The notes under the pieces are model-generated. The model ran no database searches, was not told the DNA's origin, and saw nothing but the letters and a program-made list of their open reading frames with translations. A stretch of 64,000 bases of DNA from a virus. The DNA lies in IMG/VR virus record IMGVR_UViG_3300035670_000035, positions 1 through 64,000 of that record; one strand, given 5' to 3'. Each line of letters opens with the position of its first letter. Within the stretch, counting starts at the first letter, position 1. A program made the translations under genes and the position numbers. Positions 48,359 to 57,426 of this stretch are shown piece after piece.

Positions 48359-48916
48359 ATGGAGATATTTTTTTTAATATTTAAAATATTTTTTATATCT
48401 TTTAATTTACTTTCTATAGTTTTTATGCAAGAAGAAATAATTTCACCATTTCAAATATTTAAATTAAATAAAAAAACTAAGGCTTATTATAATAAAATAT
48501 ATAAAATATTATCTTTTATGAAAATTTATTATAATTGGGATATGTTTACAACGCATACCGAGAATTTTTATGATATCAAAATAACAGCAGAAACAGCAAG
48601 CGGTAAAAAAGACGTATGGTATTTAAATAAAGACAAACAAATAGGATTATTTAAAATAAATTCTAAAATGAGTATGAATTTTTTCTCTTTTAATTATCCA
48701 GGATGTGTAAAAAATTTTTTTAAAGATTATTTAATAGAAAGTTTAAAAAAATTTTATAAAGATAAAAATGAGATATTCTTATATCTAAAAATTGAAATGA
48801 TTTTGTATTCCTCTTTTGAAGATAAAGAGACTATTGAACTAAGATTAAAGCCTATAAAAACAGAAATAGATTTTGAATGGTTTGGAGTATATAATGTCAA
48901 TACAGGATATTTATAA
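48359..48916 (+). CDS. HTTM-partner protein, SdpA/DUF5819-like, 185 aa
   Basis: An N-terminal transmembrane helix (FFLIFKIFFISFNLLSIVFM, about 4-23), then a soluble domain with NWDMFTTHTENFYDIKI (about 59-75). The WxMF opening followed by beta strands is the pattern of small proteins that accompany HTTM-domain membrane proteins, such as SdpA beside SdpB. Assigned mainly by its neighbour. Confidence 0.5.
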   Translation: MEIFFLIFKIFFISFNLLSIVFMQEEIISPFQIFKLNKKTKAYYNKIYKILSFMKIYYNWDMFTTHTENFYDIKITAETASGKKDVWYLNKDKQIGLFKINSKMSMNFFSFNYPGCVKNFFKDYLIESLKKFYKDKNEIFLYLKIEMILYSSFEDKETIELRLKPIKTEIDFEWFGVYNVNTGYL

Positions 48917-49754
48917 TTTCTTTTTTGAGTATAAGATACAAGCTTCTTTTGCTGCAGTTTTAAGAATTCTATATTGCTCTTTTCCTATGTTATGGTTTCT
49001 ATCTATAATTAAAGATTGTTGGGAATTTTCAAAACCAGATGGAATTTTTAATGCAAAAAAATATTCAGAATTATCAATGCAGTTTTCATTATTTGATCCA
49101 TTTTTATTTTCTAAATTTTTTCATAAATTAATTTTCATTTTATTTTTTATTTTTGGAGTAACTTCTATAATAGGATTATTTACCAATATTTCATTAATAA
49201 TATTTTTTATTGCTTTCGCATCAATACAATCTAGAATATTTCCTATAATTGCCACAGGAGGAGATTCGATAATTAGGATGATGTTAATTTCATTGATGTT
49301 TATAGATTGTGGAGCAAAATATTCAATAGATAATCTTTTAGGATTTAGTTCTAATTCAGAGATAATAGATGGCTGGACTTTAAGATTGCTTCAATTGAAT
49401 TTATGTATAATATATTTATTATCTGCAATAGTTAAATTAAAAGATCAAGAATGGATAAATGGTAATGTAGTTAAATATTCAATTTTTTGTGCTAGATGGG
49501 GAAGGAAAATAGTATTTAAACTACCATTAAATAAAAATTTAGAATTAATATTTAAATTATTAACTTGGTCCGTAATACTTTACGAATATTTTTCTTTCCC
49601 TTTATTCTTTATATCAGAATTAAGACCTTTTGCTATTATTTTTGGTATATTTTTTCATTTAGGAACAATATTATTTATGAGAATAGGCGCTTTTGGACCA
49701 ATAATGGTATTGGCTTTGTTAAGTTTTGCTAATCAATATTTCGCTAATTTATAA
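48894..49754 (+). CDS. HTTM-domain membrane protein (SdpB-like)
   Basis: 286 aa with about six hydrophobic segments. Start at MSIQDIYNF is preferred because GGAG lies 7 nt upstream. AAVLRILYCSFPMLW, SRIFPIIATGGDSIIRMMLIS, LLQLNLCIIYLLSAIVKLKD and FHLGTILFMRIGAFGP match the horizontally transferred transmembrane (HTTM) domain shared by vitamin K carboxylase-like proteins and SdpB. In SdpABC, SdpA and SdpB mature a toxin peptide. No toxin gene is seen beside this pair. Confidence 0.7.
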   Translation: MSIQDIYNFFFEYKIQASFAAVLRILYCSFPMLWFLSIIKDCWEFSKPDGIFNAKKYSELSMQFSLFDPFLFSKFFHKLIFILFFIFGVTSIIGLFTNISLIIFFIAFASIQSRIFPIIATGGDSIIRMMLISLMFIDCGAKYSIDNLLGFSSNSEIIDGWTLRLLQLNLCIIYLLSAIVKLKDQEWINGNVVKYSIFCARWGRKIVFKLPLNKNLELIFKLLTWSVILYEYFSFPLFFISELRPFAIIFGIFFHLGTILFMRIGAFGPIMVLALLSFANQYFANL

Positions 49755-49776
49755 AATTTTTGTGTAATATTTATGT

Positions 49777-50274
49777 ATGCCAATGCCTCAACCAAAAAAG
49801 AACGAAAAACAAAATGATTATATGGGTCGTTGCATGGAATTCATGAAAGACGAGAAATATCCACAAAAACAAAAAGTCGCAATTTGTTTAAATACTTTTC
49901 GTGGTCCTCAAAAGAAAGCTAAAGCAGAGATTGAGCTAGATATCAAAAACCCAGATTTAAACATACAAAATAATTCCAATAAACAAGAAATTCTTGAGGT
50001 TGATATTTCAGAGACCGAAGCCTATCAAAAAACATACAAGGGTAAAAAAAGAAGCGAACTAAAAGATAGCGATTTTCTTTTTCCAGAAACTAGAACTTTT
50101 CCTATAACAACACCACAAGACATACGTGATGCTATTAGTAATTTTGGCCGTATGAAGGGCGACATGACTTATGATGCTTTTATTAAAAAACTTTACAAAA
50201 AAGCCAAAAGCAAAGGCACTGATTTTGTAGCTGCTATTCCAGAAAAAACTAAAAAAGAACATAATCTTTCTTGA
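49777..50274 (+). CDS. conserved phage protein, 165 aa
   Basis: Begins MPMPQPKKNEKQNDYMGRCME, then KQKVAICLNTFRGPQKK, followed by a linker and KDSDFLFPETRTFPITTPQDI with DAISNFGRMKGDMTYDAFI. Both blocks are familiar from phage head-region proteins and small DUF-type C-termini; function unknown. Confidence 0.65.
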   Translation: MPMPQPKKNEKQNDYMGRCMEFMKDEKYPQKQKVAICLNTFRGPQKKAKAEIELDIKNPDLNIQNNSNKQEILEVDISETEAYQKTYKGKKRSELKDSDFLFPETRTFPITTPQDIRDAISNFGRMKGDMTYDAFIKKLYKKAKSKGTDFVAAIPEKTKKEHNLS

Positions 50275-50299
50275 CTATAATACTTATTTAAGATAAAAT
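50271..50299 (+). promoter_or_regulatory. leaderless-type promoter for the gene starting at 50307
   Basis: TTGACT, N17, TAAAAT, N7, then TTG, on the plus strand. Confidence 0.6.
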
Positions 50300-50306
50300 A
50301 TTTATC

Positions 50307-51224
50307 TTGAATAATGTAAAAGATTATATTGTCTCCTATTACTCTAATAAGGTTTCTAATAAAAAACCTATAGAAGATATATTAAGTAATTCTACTCAAA
50401 AGAATATAGTAAATTATAACCAAGGCATTGGTGATGCTGTAGTTTTAAATAATCTATTATTTAAAGACGAAAATACAAGAAGCGATCTAAATATATTTAG
50501 TCTGTCCAAGCATTTCTCTGATGTGTTATACTTTAATAAGTTTAAAGATTCGAATCATATCAATAGTAATTCATTTTTTAGAGTAGAGATGCTTGAATTT
50601 CATAACGCTGGTAGCGGACATCTTATACAAAAGATGCGTAGATTTTTAAATCTTCCTGTTCATCAAAAACCTAAATCATATCTAGTCACAAATAAACAAA
50701 AAATTAGAAACAAAGTAGGAATCCATCTTACTACTGGATCAAGTGCATTTTTATTAAATATTCACAAGAACCCAAGGCAGATTTATAAAGAAAATATTAA
50801 AGTTATTAACGATTTTATTATTAGCAATCCACAATATTCATTCGTAGAGTTTGGAGGTCAATCAGTTGGACTAGAAAACTGTCATAACTTTTGCGGTAAA
50901 TCTATTATAGAATCTATAGAAGAATTATCTACATGTGAATATTTCATAGGATTAAATAGCAGCTTTATGAACCTAGCAGCTTGTTTTGATATTAAGTCTG
51001 TAATCATTATAAATATTCCAATAAAAGCCTCAGACGTTGTTCTTCCAGTACTAAAGGATATCGCAGTATCCGATATGAACTGGTTATATCCACAGAATAT
51101 TCATCTACATCAAGACTATGAATCTGAACTAGTCCCAAGATTCTCGATTGATAATCTTAAAAAGGCTTTTAATGGTGAAATTTATCCATTCTGGAAAGAA
51201 GATTATTTGGATTTAATATTTTAA
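50307..51224 (+). CDS. GT9-like (heptosyltransferase-like) glycosyltransferase
   Basis: 305 aa. TTG is the start: no upstream ATG is in frame and the promoter ends 7 nt before it. NQGIGDAVVLNNLLFKDE (about 38-55), KVGIHLTTGSSAFLLNIH (about 136-153), FVEFGGQS, and FIGLNSSFMNLAACFDI (about 212-228) follow the GT9 layout of ADP-heptose:LPS transferases. First gene of the 50-64 kb glycan region. Confidence 0.7.
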   Translation: MNNVKDYIVSYYSNKVSNKKPIEDILSNSTQKNIVNYNQGIGDAVVLNNLLFKDENTRSDLNIFSLSKHFSDVLYFNKFKDSNHINSNSFFRVEMLEFHNAGSGHLIQKMRRFLNLPVHQKPKSYLVTNKQKIRNKVGIHLTTGSSAFLLNIHKNPRQIYKENIKVINDFIISNPQYSFVEFGGQSVGLENCHNFCGKSIIESIEELSTCEYFIGLNSSFMNLAACFDIKSVIIINIPIKASDVVLPVLKDIAVSDMNWLYPQNIHLHQDYESELVPRFSIDNLKKAFNGEIYPFWKEDYLDLIF

Positions 51225-51241
51225 ATTTATTATCATTAATA

Positions 51242-51580
51242 ATGATAGACCTATTAGTTGACGAAGCTTATGCTTTTGATTATTTAAGTATATTGCATGT
51301 CAAGAAAACAATTAATGAAAATATAGAGCCTATATGGAAAGAATGCTTCTTTTACATACAGAGACAAATAGGCGATAAATCAATGCAAGAAATAATACAT
51401 TCCACAGAATACAAGAACATGATTGAAGCTAATCAAATCACTTTTGATGCAGTTGAAAAAGCTAGATATGGATCAATTACCGCCAAAGAGGTAGACGAAG
51501 CTAATATGTTAAGATATAAAAGAAAATGCGAATTGCAAAATAAATTCTTTTCAGAAAAAATCAAAGAGATAAAAACATGA
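51242..51580 (+). CDS. hypothetical protein, 112 aa
   Basis: Helical, beginning MIDLLVDEAYAFDYLSILHVKK. The sequence suggests a small sugar-cluster accessory. ATGA coupling to the next gene. Not recognised. Confidence 0.6.
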   Translation: MIDLLVDEAYAFDYLSILHVKKTINENIEPIWKECFFYIQRQIGDKSMQEIIHSTEYKNMIEANQITFDAVEKARYGSITAKEVDEANMLRYKRKCELQNKFFSEKIKEIKT

Positions 51581-52296
51581 GAGTTATAGTTTTTACATTA
51601 TGGACTGGAAATTATGGCCCACTAGCACAAATAACTTCTAAAAATAAACAAGAATACTGTGATATTCAAAAATACCGCTTCGTAGAAAAAACTTCAGATT
51701 TTAAATTTCAACATACTGGTTTTGAAAAAATATATCAGACTCTACAACTATTAAAAAATAATGAATGCGATTTATTGTTTTGGTGTGGAACGGACACGTT
51801 AATTACAAACTATACCCTAAGACTACAAGACATGACAGATGAAAAACATGATTTTTTTATCACCACAGACGCCAATGATATTAATTCTGACGTATTTTTA
51901 ATTAAAAATAATTCAAGATCTATTGAGTTTTTTAGTGAAATTATAGATCTTTATGGAAAATACATAAGACATCCTTGGGCTGAACAACAAGCCATTATAG
52001 AAATGGTAAGATTGTGTCATGACGAAAACTTCGCTCCATGTAAAGATAATTGTCCAAAACCTAAATATTCAGATATAACTAAAATTGTACCACAAAAAAC
52101 TTTTAATTCTTATAATTATTTAATGTATCCAGATCATAACTTTGGTAGCGCAATAGAAAGATTTAGAAAGCAGCAAGATTTCTATGGAAATTATGGACAA
52201 TGGGAGCAAGGAGATTTTATGATCCATTGGCCAGGAAAATCTCTAGGCGAAAGAATATATTTAGCCAATCATTATAGTCAATATATAGTTAAATAA
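51577..52296 (+). CDS. GT34-like (GMA12/MNN10-type) galactosyltransferase
   Basis: 239 aa. LLFWCGTDTLI (about 65-75) carries the metal-binding DxD-type acidic motif, FFITTDANDINSDVFLIKNN (about 92-111) the strand-turn, HPWAEQQAI (about 130-138) and GDFMIHWPG (about 216-224) complete the pattern of the galactosyl transferase GMA12/MNN10 family. Donor unproven. Confidence 0.65.
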   Translation: MRVIVFTLWTGNYGPLAQITSKNKQEYCDIQKYRFVEKTSDFKFQHTGFEKIYQTLQLLKNNECDLLFWCGTDTLITNYTLRLQDMTDEKHDFFITTDANDINSDVFLIKNNSRSIEFFSEIIDLYGKYIRHPWAEQQAIIEMVRLCHDENFAPCKDNCPKPKYSDITKIVPQKTFNSYNYLMYPDHNFGSAIERFRKQQDFYGNYGQWEQGDFMIHWPGKSLGERIYLANHYSQYIVK

Positions 52297-52299
52297 AAC

Positions 52300-52328
52300 T
52301 TGATTATCTTATAAATCTATAATAGAAT
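52300..52328 (+). promoter_or_regulatory. leaderless-type promoter of the sugar-nucleotide operon
   Basis: TTGATT, N17, TAGAAT, N7, ATG on the plus strand. Genes from 52336 to 62259 and beyond follow with overlaps or gaps under 30 nt, so this may drive the whole block. Confidence 0.6.
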
Positions 52329-52335
52329 CATACTA

Positions 52336-53658
52336 ATGGACTCTAAACTAATAAAGATTTTATCTGATATTTCAGAATATCTATCAGAGAAAAAGCTAAA
52401 TAAAGTTTGGGAAGCTGGAAAAGATTGGGTACAATATGCTGGACCACACTTCTCAAATGAAGAATATCTTTCTGCGATAGAAAGTCTTTTAAACGGCTGG
52501 CTAGTTCTTGGTGAGAAAGGTATATCTTTCGAAAATCAATTTCCAAAACTCTTAAATAAAGAATATGGAATATTGACAAATAGCGGAAGTAGTTCTAATT
52601 TAATTATGATGTCAGCTATGACATCTAAAAGATTATATAATTTTCCTAAGAACACAAAAGTAATTACTCCAATAGCAGGATTTCCAACAACTATAAATCC
52701 TATATTTCAAGTTGGTTTTATTCCAGCTTTTGTAGACATTGATTTAGATACTCTTAATCTTAATTTAGATCAAGTAGAAGAAGAGGCCAAAAAAGGTGCA
52801 AAAATCATAACCTTTGCTCATGTTCTTGGTAATCCTCCAAATATGCGAAGACTACAAGAAATTATCAAACAATATAACTTAATTCTTTTAGAAGATTGTT
52901 GTGACGCTTTAGGATCAACATTTGATAATAAACCTCTTGGAAGTTTTGGTGAATTTGCAAGTTGCTCTTTTTATCCTGCCCATCATATGACAATGGGAGA
53001 AGGTGGATTTGTCGCTTGTAATACACATCAACAAGAAATAGTCGCAAGAAGTTTTAGAGAATGGGGACGAGGATGTTATTGCGTAGGTAAAAAAGCTAAT
53101 CTATTAAAGAATGGAACTTGTAAAAGTAGATTTTCTAATTGGCTTCCTTCTTTACCAAATGAAGTTTTTGATCATAAATATGTTTATGATGAAATAGGTT
53201 ATAACTTGAAGCCTATTGAGTTACAAGCCGCTATAGGATTGATTCAAATGAATAAATTGCCAGAGATCCATACAAGAAGAAAATTAAATCATTCTAGACT
53301 TACTAATATTTTTTATAAATTCAAAGAACACTTCATATTACCACGAGCAACTGATTGGGCAGACCCAAGTTGGTTTGCATTTGCTTTAACTATTAAAGAC
53401 AACGCTCCTTTTAAAAGAAAAGATATAGTAAATTTTATTGAAGATAGAAAAATACAAACAAGACCTTATTTTGCTGGTAATATAATGTTACAACCAGCAT
53501 ACTCTGGAATGATTAATCATGAAGAAGTCATAAATAAATATCCAATAGCAAGAAAAGTAACAACAGATACATTTTTTCTTGGTACAAGTCCAGTAATAAC
53601 AAACGAGCAACTAGATTATGTAGAGGAAGTCGTAAATGACTTTTTTAAAACAATATGA
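52336..53658 (+). CDS. rfbH: RfbH-like (E1) CDP-4-keto-6-deoxyglucose 3-dehydrase
   Basis: 440 aa, DegT/DnrJ fold. The PLP Lys of aminotransferases is replaced by His in SFYPAHHMTMGEGG (about 215-228), the hallmark of RfbH/E1 dehydrases. GCYC (about 250-253) and a later GTC supply Cys residues for the iron-sulfur cluster. E1 removes the 3-hydroxyl of CDP-4-keto-6-deoxyglucose using PMP, with an E3 reductase, to give 3,6-dideoxy sugars. No E3 or CDP-glucose synthetase is identified in this window. Confidence 0.8.
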   Translation: MDSKLIKILSDISEYLSEKKLNKVWEAGKDWVQYAGPHFSNEEYLSAIESLLNGWLVLGEKGISFENQFPKLLNKEYGILTNSGSSSNLIMMSAMTSKRLYNFPKNTKVITPIAGFPTTINPIFQVGFIPAFVDIDLDTLNLNLDQVEEEAKKGAKIITFAHVLGNPPNMRRLQEIIKQYNLILLEDCCDALGSTFDNKPLGSFGEFASCSFYPAHHMTMGEGGFVACNTHQQEIVARSFREWGRGCYCVGKKANLLKNGTCKSRFSNWLPSLPNEVFDHKYVYDEIGYNLKPIELQAAIGLIQMNKLPEIHTRRKLNHSRLTNIFYKFKEHFILPRATDWADPSWFAFALTIKDNAPFKRKDIVNFIEDRKIQTRPYFAGNIMLQPAYSGMINHEEVINKYPIARKVTTDTFFLGTSPVITNEQLDYVEEVVNDFFKTI

Positions 53659-54608
53659 AAATCGTCTACATAACTGGATGTCTTGGATTTATAGGTTCAT
53701 ATGTCACTAGACTTTGCCTTGATAAAGGTTGGTATGTAAAAGGTGTTGATAAAATTACTTATGCAGCAAATAAAAATCTCTTAGATGAATTTCAAAAATA
53801 TAAAAACTTTTCTTTTGTACATTGTGATATAAATGATTTAAAATTTTTATATGATTGTGATTATGTTATTAATACCGCAGCTGAAACTCATGTAGGTAAT
53901 TCTATTAGCAATAGTGATGATTTTATTTCATCAAATATTGACGGAGTTCATAATATATTAAATTTAATAAAAAACTATAGACAAGAATCAAATAAAAAAC
54001 CAATACTTTTACATTTTAGCACAGATGAAGTATATGGCGATATAAATAATGGAATTCATCTAGAAACAGATATTTTAAAACCTTCTAATCCATATTCAGC
54101 AACAAAAGCGGCAGCGGACATGTTAATATTAGCGTGGGCAAGAACCTATGGCATAAATTATGTAATAGTTAGACCAACAAATAATTATGGTATAGGACAA
54201 TATGTTGAAAAATTAATACCCAAAACATGCAAATATTTAAATTTAGGAAGAAAAGTTCCACTTCATAATAATGGAACTCCAATAAGAAATTGGCTACATG
54301 CAGAAGATACTGCAAAAGCGATAATTAAAATTATAGAAAAAGGAGTAAAAAACGATATTTATAATATCTCAGGAGGATTTGAGCAATCAAATTTAGAAAC
54401 AGTAAATAAGATAATATCCATTTTTTTAAATAATAAACCATATGATATTAATGATTATGTAGATTTTTCATTTTCTAGAATTGGCCAAGATATAAGATAT
54501 GCTTTAAATGATAATAAATTAAAACAATTAGATTGGAAAGCAGAAGCAGTTTTTGATAACGAGATAAAAAACATTGTTGAATATTATAAAAATATTTTTA
54601 TTTGGTAA
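53655..54608 (+). CDS. RmlB-like NDP-sugar 4,6-dehydratase (extended SDR)
   Basis: 317 aa. NAD loop TGCLGFIGSYVTR (about 7-19), NTAAETHVG (about 72-80), STDEVYGD (about 121-128), active-site YSATKAAAD (about 146-154) and IRNWLHAEDTAKAI (about 210-223) place it in the dTDP-glucose 4,6-dehydratase group. It could supply the 4-keto-6-deoxy sugar used by the RfbH-like enzyme, though the nucleotide carrier is uncertain. Overlaps rfbH by 4 nt. Confidence 0.75.
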   Translation: MKIVYITGCLGFIGSYVTRLCLDKGWYVKGVDKITYAANKNLLDEFQKYKNFSFVHCDINDLKFLYDCDYVINTAAETHVGNSISNSDDFISSNIDGVHNILNLIKNYRQESNKKPILLHFSTDEVYGDINNGIHLETDILKPSNPYSATKAAADMLILAWARTYGINYVIVRPTNNYGIGQYVEKLIPKTCKYLNLGRKVPLHNNGTPIRNWLHAEDTAKAIIKIIEKGVKNDIYNISGGFEQSNLETVNKIISIFLNNKPYDINDYVDFSFSRIGQDIRYALNDNKLKQLDWKAEAVFDNEIKNIVEYYKNIFIW

Positions 54609-54612
54609 ATAT

Positions 54613-55692
54613 ATGACGCATAAAATATTTGAAAATCTTTTTGTTCTAGAATTAGCAAACAACCATTGGGGATCTGTAGACAGAGGAAAGCAAATTATTA
54701 AACAATTTGCAAAAATTGTAAAAAATAATAAAATAAAAGCGGCTATTAAATTACAATTTAGAGATGTAGATAATTTTATCCATAAGGATTTTATTGAAAA
54801 TAAAAATAATATAAATTTATCAAAACTTACAAAAAGAGATAGATATATTCAAAAAACTTCAAAAACAAAACTATCTTATAAACAATTTAAACAATTAATT
54901 GAATATATAAGAAAACATGATTGTATACCAATGTCAACACCTTTTGATGAAAAGTCCGTAGACTGGTGTGTAGATTTAAAATTACCAATAATAAAAATTG
55001 CAAGTTCAGATATTAATGACTGGATTCTGATTAAGAAGATTGCCAACACAAAAATACCAGTTATATTATCAACAGGAGGAGCAAATGATAAACAAATAGA
55101 TGATGTTGTTAAATTTTTTATAAATAGAAATATACCTTTGGCTTTAAATCATTGCGTATCAAAATATCCAAGTGAAAATTCAGAATTAGAGTTAGATCAA
55201 ATTGATTATTTAAAAAGAAAATATCCAGAATTAATCATAGGATTATCTACTCATGAATATAAGGATTGGCATTCCTCTATGTTGATATCTTATGCAAAAG
55301 GAGCAAGAACATGGGAACGTCATATAGATATACCATATCCGCCAAACCACGAACAAAAAGAAGTATCATCATATTGTACACTTCCTGCTCAAGCAGATGA
55401 ATGGTTTAAGGCTTTTAATAAAGCAGTAGAAATGTGCGGCACTTCATCAAGAGCTAGAAGAATTATAGATCATAAAGAAAAAAAATATTTAGAATCTTTA
55501 TATCGAGGATTGTATCTTAAACAAAATTTAAAAAAAGGAACAAAGATTAAATTAAGTCATTTGTATTCAGCAATACCATATCAAAAAGAAATACGTCAAA
55601 TAACGTCTAGAGATTATTTTGAAAATGATTTTATATTAAATAAAGATATGAAAAAAGATTCCCCCTTAACAACGGATGATATTTTATCATGA
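54613..55692 (+). CDS. NeuB-like sialic acid synthase-family enzyme
   Basis: 359 aa from MTHKIFENLF; the frame opens earlier but this ATG follows the upstream stop closely. FVLELANNHWGSVDRG, MSTPFDEKSVD, IKIASSDIND, ILSTGGAN, LNHCVSKYPS and GLSTHEYKD follow the NeuB barrel, and a C-terminal SAF-like antifreeze domain (KKGTKIKLSHLYSAIP) is present. NeuB condenses PEP with an N-acetylhexosamine to a nonulosonic acid. Its presence suggests a nonulosonate or related 3-deoxy sugar acid. Confidence 0.8.
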   Translation: MTHKIFENLFVLELANNHWGSVDRGKQIIKQFAKIVKNNKIKAAIKLQFRDVDNFIHKDFIENKNNINLSKLTKRDRYIQKTSKTKLSYKQFKQLIEYIRKHDCIPMSTPFDEKSVDWCVDLKLPIIKIASSDINDWILIKKIANTKIPVILSTGGANDKQIDDVVKFFINRNIPLALNHCVSKYPSENSELELDQIDYLKRKYPELIIGLSTHEYKDWHSSMLISYAKGARTWERHIDIPYPPNHEQKEVSSYCTLPAQADEWFKAFNKAVEMCGTSSRARRIIDHKEKKYLESLYRGLYLKQNLKKGTKIKLSHLYSAIPYQKEIRQITSRDYFENDFILNKDMKKDSPLTTDDILS

Positions 55693-57425
55693 AAAAAATT
55701 TCTGATATAATAATAGATTTTTTAGAAAAAAAAGGGATAAATACTACATTTACTGTTTCTGGTGGGGGATGTATACATCTTATTGATTCATTAAGACGAT
55801 CTAAGATGAAAGTAATATGTACTCATCATGAGCAATCAGCACTTATGGCTAGTGAAGGGTATTATAGAATGTGTAATAATATATCATTAAATTTAGTAAC
55901 AACTGGCCCAGGAGGGACAAACACCCTAACTGGATTATTGGGATTATGGTTAGATAGCATACCATCAATTATAATATCTGGACAAGTACAAACAAGTCAA
56001 TTATCAAAAGGAACAGGATGTCGTCAGATTGGAGATCAAGAATTTGATATTATTAAGATAGTTAAGCCTATGACAAAATACGCCAAAATGATAACAGATG
56101 CTAATTGTATTATAGAAGAATTAGAAAAAGCATATAATTTAGCACTAGATGGAAGACCTGGCCCAGTATGGCTTGATATTCCATTAGATATTCAAGCTAC
56201 TATGATTTCGGAAAAGTTAAGTGAAGAAGAGAATAAAAAAATAAATAAAAAAATAAATTTTAAAAAAATAGAATTATTTAGAAAATTACTAGAAACATCA
56301 AAAAGACCATTATTTATAGTTGGAAATGGAATTAGATTATCAAATACATATAATGATCTAAATAATATTTTATCAAATTTAAAAATACCAGTAGTTACTG
56401 GTCCTCATTCAGGAGTAGATGCAGTTGATAATACTTACGAATACTATGCTGGAAGAATTGGTATATTAGGACAACTTACATCAAATAAGATTGTTCAAGA
56501 GGCAGATTTATTGATAATGCTAGGGACTCGACTATCAATGAAAATGACGGGATATAATATAAAAGACTTTTCCCCCAATTCTAAGAAAATTATGATAGAT
56601 ATAGATAGAAATGAAATAAAAAAACATAAATTTAATATTGATTTAAAACTAGCCTGTGATTTGCGCGATTTTTTTAATAATATAAAAAATATTAAATTTA
56701 ATTTGAATACAAATGAATGGAGAAGTAAAGTAAAAGATTATAGAAATAAGCAAATCTATGTTTATCCCAAACATGCAAATTTAAAAGACTACGCTAGTCT
56801 TTATTATTTAATTAATCAAGCTCCTAATATATTTAAAAATACTCCAATAATAACAAGCAATGGCAGCGCTCATGTTGTGACACTTCAAACTTATCAATTA
56901 AAAAAAGATCAAAGATTATTTACAAACGTTGGTTGTGCTAGTATGGGTTATGGATTACCAGCCGCAATAGGCGCCTGTATTGCGAACAATAATAAACCAG
57001 TAATCTGTATAGAAGGAGATGGAAGTTTAATGATGAATTTACAAGAGATAGAAACAATTATAGGTTATAAATTACCATTAAAATTATTAGTGATTAATAA
57101 TAATGGTTATCTTTCTATTAAGCTAACTCAACAATCATTTTTTGAGGGCAAAGAGTTTGCAAGCGGGCCATCTAATGGAGTGACTATTCCAAATTATGAA
57201 AAAATTGCGAATGCTTTTGGAATTAAATATTTTTCCATAAAAAATAATCAAGAAATAAAAAAGAATTTAATTGAAATGATGGAATTTGATGGGGCGTGTT
57301 TTGTAGAAATATTTACTCACCCAAAAGAAAAACACGAACCAAAAGTAACACATAAGGGAATTGGAATAGATGGAAAAATTATTCCTGGATCTCTAATAGA
57401 CATGCATATTTCGGAAAATTTTTAA
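55689..57425 (+). CDS. ThDP-dependent enzyme, acetolactate-synthase-like
   Basis: 578 aa, all three domains. The cofactor-activating Glu is in HHEQSALMA (about 50-58) and the ThDP/Mg motif is GDGSLMMNLQEIE ... NNNGY (about 437-474). In yersiniose synthesis the homologue YerE adds an acetyl unit from pyruvate to C4 of CDP-3,6-dideoxy-4-ketoglucose, the product of an RfbH/E1-type dehydrase; both homologues co-occur here. Other alpha-keto acid reactions are possible. Confidence 0.75.
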   Translation: MKKISDIIIDFLEKKGINTTFTVSGGGCIHLIDSLRRSKMKVICTHHEQSALMASEGYYRMCNNISLNLVTTGPGGTNTLTGLLGLWLDSIPSIIISGQVQTSQLSKGTGCRQIGDQEFDIIKIVKPMTKYAKMITDANCIIEELEKAYNLALDGRPGPVWLDIPLDIQATMISEKLSEEENKKINKKINFKKIELFRKLLETSKRPLFIVGNGIRLSNTYNDLNNILSNLKIPVVTGPHSGVDAVDNTYEYYAGRIGILGQLTSNKIVQEADLLIMLGTRLSMKMTGYNIKDFSPNSKKIMIDIDRNEIKKHKFNIDLKLACDLRDFFNNIKNIKFNLNTNEWRSKVKDYRNKQIYVYPKHANLKDYASLYYLINQAPNIFKNTPIITSNGSAHVVTLQTYQLKKDQRLFTNVGCASMGYGLPAAIGACIANNNKPVICIEGDGSLMMNLQEIETIIGYKLPLKLLVINNNGYLSIKLTQQSFFEGKEFASGPSNGVTIPNYEKIANAFGIKYFSIKNNQEIKKNLIEMMEFDGACFVEIFTHPKEKHEPKVTHKGIGIDGKIIPGSLIDMHISENF

Positions 57426-57426
57426 T

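Noticed and set aside
3118-49777. TAnnnT boxes 5-6 nt before ATG without a -35 (for example at 3118, 25005, 29198, 29725, 49777), as a second promoter class for the phage sigma factor.
   Set aside because: TAnnnT near an ATG is expected often by chance in DNA this AT-rich, and no -35 or extended -10 supports it. I kept only cases with both hexamers.
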